Assembly (NCBI GenBank): GCA_028702435.1 | Contig: JAQVOX010000005.1 | Coordinates: forward strand, 1-32,912 | DNA from: Desulfotomaculaceae bacterium | GTDB lineage: Bacteria; Bacillota; Desulfotomaculia; Desulfotomaculales; Pelotomaculaceae | Direction of reading: 5' to 3' | Length of the DNA: 32,912 nucleotides | Shown: one piece after another, positions 27,687 to 32,912 of the stretch | How the letters are laid out: each line of letters starts with the position of its first letter | Position numbering within the stretch: the first letter of the stretch is position 1 | Translations under genes and position numbers: made by a program | Notes under the pieces: model-generated | Seen by the model: only the letters and a program-made list of their open reading frames with translations | What the model was told of the DNA's origin: nothing | The model's database searches: none

Positions 27687-27905
27687 TTACAAAACCTTCT
27701 TTCTATTTATTTTCATCTATAAACAATTCAATTGGTTAATAAGAAACCCGCCCTAAAAGAAAAAAGATTTGCAACGTGAACTTTTGTTGCCGTCTTGCTT
27801 AAACCCAAATAATATCTATTCTTATTTACAATTCAATATTACTTATATCCTGAAAAATAAAAAGTGTCAATAACCCTTTATAAATTAAATTAATGAATAC
27901 TATTT

Positions 27906-27954
27906 GCGCTCCCGGCAAAATATAAAAAAGACATTTGCCGGGGAGCGCCTTTTT
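27906..27954 (+). terminator. Strong hairpin with T-tract in the leader of the acetyl-CoA synthetase gene
   Basis: GCGCTCCCGGCAAA - ATATAAAAAAGACA - TTTGCCGGGGAGCGC followed by CTTTTT; 14-bp stem with one bulge, 45 nt upstream of the CDS. Confidence 0.75.
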
Positions 27955-27998
27955 CATAATCATGCTATTGGCGCACTGAGGATAAGAGGTGAAGAAAT

Positions 27999-30101
27999 TT
28001 GGCCAGCCTGACCAGTTTTTTTAACCCCAAGTCAATAGCTATTATCGGCGCCTCCAAATCGCCGGAGAAAATAGGGAATGTTATTGTAAAAAACATTCTC
28101 TCCAGCGGCTATACTGGTAAAGTTTTTCCAATTAATCCGAGGGAAAAAGAGATCAACGGGCTGCTCTGTTACCCTTCAATCAATATAGCGCCTGCACCAG
28201 TTGAACTGGCGGTTATATCGGTACCGTCGTCCATGGTGCTGGACGTTGCAAAGGATTGTGGAAAGAACGGTGTTAATAACCTGGTAGTAATCACTGCCGG
28301 GTTTAAGGAAACTGGCAAAGAAGGGCTTAGGTTAGAAAAAAAGCTGGCTGGTATATGCCACCAATACAAAATGCAGATGTTGGGCCCTAACTGTGTGGGC
28401 TTTATGGATACTCACACCCCGATAAATGCTTCTTTTGCCGCCGGCTTTCCCTTGAAGGGCGAAATTGCCTTTATCTCTCAAAGCGGGGCCATGGTAATAT
28501 CTATACTGGACTGGAGCTTTTCGGCCGGCCTAGGGTTCAGCAAATTTATCAGCCTCGGTAATAAGGCAAACCTGACTGAAGCCCACTTTATTGAACACGC
28601 CGCTGATGATCCGCATACCAAAGTAATTCTTTGCTACATCGAAGACGTGGAAAATGGTACTCTTTTTCTCGAGACAGCCCGGCGGGCCAGCCGGAAAAAA
28701 CCGTTGATAATCCTTAAGTCCGGAACCAGTCAGGCCGGCGCCCGGGCAGCGTCTTCCCACACCGGGGCACTGGCAGGCAGCGACCTGGCTTACGAAGCCG
28801 CTTTCCGCCAAAGTGGGGTAATCAGGGTCAGAAGTATGCCGGAATTATTTGATTTGGCCATTGCTTTCGCCAACCAACCAATACCCCGGGGAGAACGGGT
28901 GGCTATTGTTACCAACTCCGGTGGCCCAGGCATTGTAGCTACCGACAACATAGAATTAAAAAATTTAAAAATGGCCCATTTCTCTAGAGATACAATTAAG
29001 CAACTTAGTCAACGTCTCCCAGGGGAGTCAAATATATACAATCCAGTAGATGTGCTGGGGGATGCTAAGGCAGAACGGTACCGTTTAGCCATGGACAAGG
29101 TCATGGCCGACCAGGGCGTTGACAGCACCGTTGTCCTGCTCTGCGCAGGAGGGGTAACTGAGCCGGTGGAAACAGCCAGGGCGATAATAGAGGTAAGCAA
29201 AAACTATCCAGAGAAACCCCTGGTAGCCGCTTTTATGGGCGGTGAACAAGTAGCGGAAGGCGCAAAAACCCTTGCCGCCGCGCGGATACCTTGCTTTACC
29301 TTCCCGGAGCCAGCCATCTCATCGATCAGTGGCATGGTCAGTTATGCCCGGTTCAGGGATCTGCCGAAAGATGACGCTGTGTTGTCCTATGAAAACATAG
29401 ACAAGAAAACAGTCAAGTCAATACTAGATCAGGTAAAAACAGACAATCGCCTGGTACTACTGGGCAGCGAGGCGGCAAAGCTAATCAACGCTTACGGAAT
29501 TCCCGCAGCAACTACCATACTGGCCACTCAACCGGAAGAAGCCGCAGATATGGCAGAAAAGATAGGTTACCCGGTAGTGCTGAAGGTGGCATCGCCAAAA
29601 ATAATGCATAAAACTGATGTAGGCGGGGTTAAATCCGGGCTTGAATCATTTGAAGAAGTGCGCAAGGGCTTTATCGAAATCATGGAAAAAATCCAGATTT
29701 ATATGCCCAGGGTGGCTGTTTACGGAGTCGAGGTTCAAAAAATGATGCCCAAGGGTATTGAATTAATCATTGGCATGACTAGGGATATCCAGTTCGGGCC
29801 TTTAATCGCCTTTGGCCTAGGCGGCATATATGTAAATTTAATTAAAGATGTTTCATTTCGCCTTACACATGGTCTATCAGTAAGGGAAATGAAAAAATTA
29901 ATAAGTGAAACTAAAGCATATTCCCTACTGCGCGGCTACCGGGGAGAACCGCCTGCGGATATAGAAGCAATAGTTGAAGTAATCGGTAGGTTTACGAAAC
30001 TAGTTACCGATTTTCCTGAAATTACCGAGGTCGATATTAATCCAATATTCGCATACAATAAAGGAGTCTCAGCAGTTGATGTCAAAATAACCGTATCGTG
30101 A
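27999..30101 (+). CDS. Acetate--CoA ligase (ADP-forming), fused alpha+beta subunits
   Basis: N-terminal CoA-binding FFNPKSIAIIGASKSPEKIGNVIVKNI; FISQSGAMVISILDW; SSHTGALAGSDLAYEAAFRQSGVIRV; C-terminal ATP-grasp PVVLKVASPKIMHKTDVGGVKSGL ... GMTRDIQFGPLIAFGLGGIYVNLIKDVSFRL. Confidence 0.94.
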   Translation: MASLTSFFNPKSIAIIGASKSPEKIGNVIVKNILSSGYTGKVFPINPREKEINGLLCYPSINIAPAPVELAVISVPSSMVLDVAKDCGKNGVNNLVVITAGFKETGKEGLRLEKKLAGICHQYKMQMLGPNCVGFMDTHTPINASFAAGFPLKGEIAFISQSGAMVISILDWSFSAGLGFSKFISLGNKANLTEAHFIEHAADDPHTKVILCYIEDVENGTLFLETARRASRKKPLIILKSGTSQAGARAASSHTGALAGSDLAYEAAFRQSGVIRVRSMPELFDLAIAFANQPIPRGERVAIVTNSGGPGIVATDNIELKNLKMAHFSRDTIKQLSQRLPGESNIYNPVDVLGDAKAERYRLAMDKVMADQGVDSTVVLLCAGGVTEPVETARAIIEVSKNYPEKPLVAAFMGGEQVAEGAKTLAAARIPCFTFPEPAISSISGMVSYARFRDLPKDDAVLSYENIDKKTVKSILDQVKTDNRLVLLGSEAAKLINAYGIPAATTILATQPEEAADMAEKIGYPVVLKVASPKIMHKTDVGGVKSGLESFEEVRKGFIEIMEKIQIYMPRVAVYGVEVQKMMPKGIELIIGMTRDIQFGPLIAFGLGGIYVNLIKDVSFRLTHGLSVREMKKLISETKAYSLLRGYRGEPPADIEAIVEVIGRFTKLVTDFPEITEVDINPIFAYNKGVSAVDVKITVS

Positions 30102-30102
30102 G

Positions 30103-31164
30103 GTGTTATCGGTGAAGAGTCTTTATATCATGGGTACTTCAGGCAGCGGAAAAACCAGCGTGGCCGTTGGCCTGGCTTTGAGATATCGTCAGGAAGGGTA
30201 TCGGGTAGCCTATTTTAAACCGGTGGGAAGCAGCACGGGCAGCGCCGCACGGGGAGACGAGGATGCAGTATTAATGAAAGAACTGCTACAAATGGAACAT
30301 CCCATAGAAACAATCGTTCCTTATCTAGCAGGCCCTTCCTATCTATCAGGTTATAAACACTCATGTGTATCGGTGCAAACAATCAAGCAGGCGTATGAAA
30401 CAGTGGCAGACGGCACAGATCTGGTTATAATCGGCGGCGCTAGTTTTCCACACATCATGGGTTGCCTCGGACTTGATGCGGCTAGTCTAACTAAAGAGTT
30501 TCAGGCGGCTCCACTATTTACCATCAGAATTGAAAGCGACTACAGCCTTGATATGGCCATTTTTTTCAACAGCTATCTTGAATGCAAAGGTATCTCCACG
30601 CTGGGTAACATTTTTCATAATGTACCGGAGTCCTTAATTGCCAAAACCGAAGGAATTTACCAGCCCATCCTAGAAGAACACGGTTATCATATTCTTGGGG
30701 TTATTCCTAAACATCCCATAACAACCTCACCAACAGTTAAAGAATATTATGAGGTGCTGGGTGGCGAAATCCTGGCCGGAAAAGAAAACCTGGATCGCGT
30801 AGTAGAGGACGTAGTAATTGGGGCGATGACTATCGAAAGCGCTCTTGGTTACCTGCGACGCACTGCCAATAAGGCCGTCATCACCGGTGGAGACCGTCCT
30901 GAAATAGCCCTGTCAGCGTTGGAAACCAGTACTTCGGCTATTTTTCTTACCGGGGGCTTTTACCCTAACGTAAAACTAATTGCCCGAGCAGAAGAAAAAG
31001 GCATACCAATAATTCTGGTACACCAAGACACCTACACAACCATTGAAAAGATGTCGGAAGTAACTAGACAAATCAGGGCTAATGATCAACAAGCCATTGA
31101 TATAGCGGTGGAAAATATAGACGCATATTGTAACTGGCGGGGTATCTTAAAAGCATTGCAATAA
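30103..31164 (+). CDS. BioD-like P-loop + DRTGG domain protein (Pta N-terminal-region-like); likely GTG start at 30112
   Basis: LYIMGTSGSGKTSVAVGLALRYRQEGYRVAYFKPVGS; DRTGG-type C-terminus VIGAMTIESALGYLRRTANKAVITGGDRPEIALSALETSTSAIFLTGG. Confidence 0.88.
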   Translation: MLSVKSLYIMGTSGSGKTSVAVGLALRYRQEGYRVAYFKPVGSSTGSAARGDEDAVLMKELLQMEHPIETIVPYLAGPSYLSGYKHSCVSVQTIKQAYETVADGTDLVIIGGASFPHIMGCLGLDAASLTKEFQAAPLFTIRIESDYSLDMAIFFNSYLECKGISTLGNIFHNVPESLIAKTEGIYQPILEEHGYHILGVIPKHPITTSPTVKEYYEVLGGEILAGKENLDRVVEDVVIGAMTIESALGYLRRTANKAVITGGDRPEIALSALETSTSAIFLTGGFYPNVKLIARAEEKGIPIILVHQDTYTTIEKMSEVTRQIRANDQQAIDIAVENIDAYCNWRGILKALQ

Positions 31165-31245
31165 AACAACTTATGTGCACAAACTGAATAAACTGTATCG
31201 CCTCATGCGACCGAGCACCCCAGGTTATATCCAACACAAGTCTAT

Positions 31246-31692
31246 CTACTTAATGTCCCTTAACTCCGAGCGACTATGTTCAATCTGGCTGAGTACCTTA
31301 CCGATATCCTCTCCCATATTTGCTAGAATTTCATCAGCATAGTCCCGCGCACCCTCCCTAATCTCCCGGGCTACTGCTTCAGCCTTATTAACAATTTCCT
31401 CAGCCATAATTTTAGCTTGGCGAGTTATTTCACTATCGTCAGCATGCTTTTCCAATTGTTTTTGGGCATCTTCCATGATCCGAACTGCCTCTTTTTGGGA
31501 ATCATGCAGTACTTTTTCCCTTTCTTGAATAACCCATTTAGCCTGGCGAATTTCTTCTGGTATAGTTGTCCGGATTCGGTCCATAAGGTCAAACAATCGC
31601 TCTTCATCTACTACCACTTTTCTAGTTAAAGGAATCTTACCGCTTGATTCAATAAGTTCTTCCAGTTCATTAAGTGCGTTCAGTAAGTCCAC
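31246..31692 (-). CDS. Coiled-coil protein (DivIVA-/'ATPase'-annotated family near coaD)
   Basis: MDLLNALNELEELIESSGKIPLTRKVVVDEERLFDLMDRIRTTIPEEIRQAKWVIQEREKVLHDSQKEAVRIMEDAQ...; conserved-looking position next to coaD. Confidence 0.8.
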   Translation of the reverse strand: MDLLNALNELEELIESSGKIPLTRKVVVDEERLFDLMDRIRTTIPEEIRQAKWVIQEREKVLHDSQKEAVRIMEDAQKQLEKHADDSEITRQAKIMAEEIVNKAEAVAREIREGARDYADEILANMGEDIGKVLSQIEHSRSELRDIK

Positions 31693-31697
31693 AGTTG

Positions 31698-32213
31698 TTA
31701 TACCTCCCTGCTGTCACAACAACCACCGATAAAGCTACCGCTTAATTTTTTTCTTAGTTTCTTCTCTACCAGTGGTGGCACAAGCCTATCTAACGGTCCG
31801 CCAAAAATTGCCACATCCTTTACGGCACTGGAACTAATATAAGAGTACTCAGCCCTCGTCATTAAAAATAATGTTTCGACATGACAAGCTATATTTTTAT
31901 TGATCAACGCCATCCGGAATTCATTTTCAAAGTCAGAAATTACCCGTAAACCGCGCACAATGGCCACCGCATTTTGCTCCGTGGCGTAAGAAACCGTGAG
32001 ACCATCAAAAGAATCAATCGTTACATTATGGTAGGGCTTTAAAACTTCCTTTAACATTTCAACCCTTTCTGATATAGAAAACATAGGGTTTTTAATCGGA
32101 TTCCTGGAAACAGCCACTATAACCCGATCAAAAATAACAGAAGCCCTGACGATTATATCTAGATGCCCTAAGGTAACAGGATCAAAACTGCCCGGACAAA
32201 CTACAGTCCGCAA
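31698..32213 (-). CDS. coaD: Pantetheine-phosphate adenylyltransferase
   Basis: VCPGSFDPVTLGHLDIIVRA; SISERVEMLKEVL; VRGLRVISDFENEFRMALINK; YSYISSSAVKDVA. Confidence 0.97.
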   Translation of the reverse strand: MRTVVCPGSFDPVTLGHLDIIVRASVIFDRVIVAVSRNPIKNPMFSISERVEMLKEVLKPYHNVTIDSFDGLTVSYATEQNAVAIVRGLRVISDFENEFRMALINKNIACHVETLFLMTRAEYSYISSSAVKDVAIFGGPLDRLVPPLVEKKLRKKLSGSFIGGCCDSREV

Positions 32214-32238
32214 ACCATATTCCCCCCTCTAGTAAATG

Positions 32239-32793
32239 TTAATTCATGGTGTAAAAAGAAAGCAGATTATCCCCATATTTCTCCTGACGCAACAACCTTA
32301 AAAAGGCAGACTCCAGGGGGAGAATATCTTTTTTACTACTTTCAATAACAACCGTTCCCTCCTGAATCAACAAATCATTCCTTACTATGCCCCTCAATGC
32401 GCCTGGTACTAGATCATGATGGTAAGGCGGATCCATAAAGATTATGTCGAACTTTTGCCCCTTTTTACCCAACAGCGGGAGGGCTTGGTCAACACTTGAG
32501 CACAATAAATGTGCATTTGCCGTAAATCCGGTAATGTTTAGGTTTTGTCTGATTATACTGATATTTTGAATCTTATTCTCCACAAATACTGTTTTTACAG
32601 CTCCCCTACTTAACGCTTCAATGCCAACATTGCCGGAACCAGCAAACAAATCCAAAAAGCGGCTTCCATCTACCCGAAGCCCCAAAATGTTAAAAATCGC
32701 TTCTTTTACCCGGTCTGACGTCGGTCTTACCGAAAGTCCACGGGGAGCTTTCAACTGCCGTTTCTTAGCAATACCCGCAATTACCCGTAAAAT
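32239..32793 (-). CDS. rsmD: 16S rRNA (guanine966-N2)-methyltransferase; start proposed at ATT (32793-32791)
   Basis: Frame extended upstream of the track ORF: I-L-R-V-I-A-G-I-A-K-K-R-Q-L-K-A-P-R-G-L-S-V-R-P-T-SDRVKEAIFNILG, LDLFAGSGNVGIEALSRGA, IIFMDPPYHHD (N-DPPY). AAGGAAGG Shine-Dalgarno 7-8 nt upstream of the ATT. Confidence 0.92.
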   Translation of the reverse strand: MLRVIAGIAKKRQLKAPRGLSVRPTSDRVKEAIFNILGLRVDGSRFLDLFAGSGNVGIEALSRGAVKTVFVENKIQNISIIRQNLNITGFTANAHLLCSSVDQALPLLGKKGQKFDIIFMDPPYHHDLVPGALRGIVRNDLLIQEGTVVIESSKKDILPLESAFLRLLRQEKYGDNLLSFYTMN

Positions 32794-32912
32794 ATTAATC
32801 CCTTCCTTATATTAAAAAACATTATAGCATAATAATTAAAGAAAATCGAATTTTTGCTAATCATCTGTCAAAATACGTTTTATGGTATATTATTGCTCAA
32901 ACAGGACAACCT

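Noticed and set aside
27725-27750. TCAATTGGTTAA, resembling the streptococcal AdcR zinc-regulator site, upstream of the metal transporter
   Set aside because: Only about 10 of 12 positions match by eye in an AT-rich region, and AdcR is not expected in this lineage; needs a Zur/MntR matrix scan.
1-32912. CRISPR arrays, tRNA/rRNA genes, transposases, integrases or prophage genes
   Set aside because: None seen: no regularly spaced repeats, no tRNA-like cloverleaf spotted by eye, and no recognisable mobile-element proteins in the ORF translations.

Overview
The window looks like a Clostridia-type Firmicutes chromosome segment (Pelotomaculum/Desulfotomaculum-like, judged only from gene content and protein style). 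Most of it is core metabolism. On the minus strand there is a branched-chain amino acid operon (ilvE-ilvD-ilvB-ilvN, ilvN cut by the window edge) with a strong promoter and a T-box leader whose specifier reads AUC (Ile). A fatty-acid/phospholipid operon follows (plsX-fabH-fabK-fabD-fabG-acpP-fabF-rnc-ftsY), with yceD and rpmF upstream. Further on are ylbJ (+), uppP, a Zn/Mn-type ABC transporter, an ADP-forming acetyl-CoA synthetase plus BioD/DRTGG gene pair (+), and coaD/rsmD at the right edge. The accessory part is about 5.2-12 kb: a plus-strand cluster encoding a double-GTPase dynamin-like protein, three tiny coiled-coil proteins (one tail-anchored), a convergent two-TM coiled-coil protein and two (alpha/alpha)6-type glycosidases. 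The best novelty candidates are: (i) this dynamin/small-partner cluster; (ii) tandem FapR-like operators over the plsX promoter with no fapR in the usual slot; (iii) a structured 417-bp gap between yceD and rpmF; (iv) two genes (znuA-like and rsmD) that appear to start with ATT; (v) a strong hairpin/terminator in the leader of the acetyl-CoA synthetase gene; (vi) no smc between rnc and ftsY. All calls come from reading the sequence; no database search was run.
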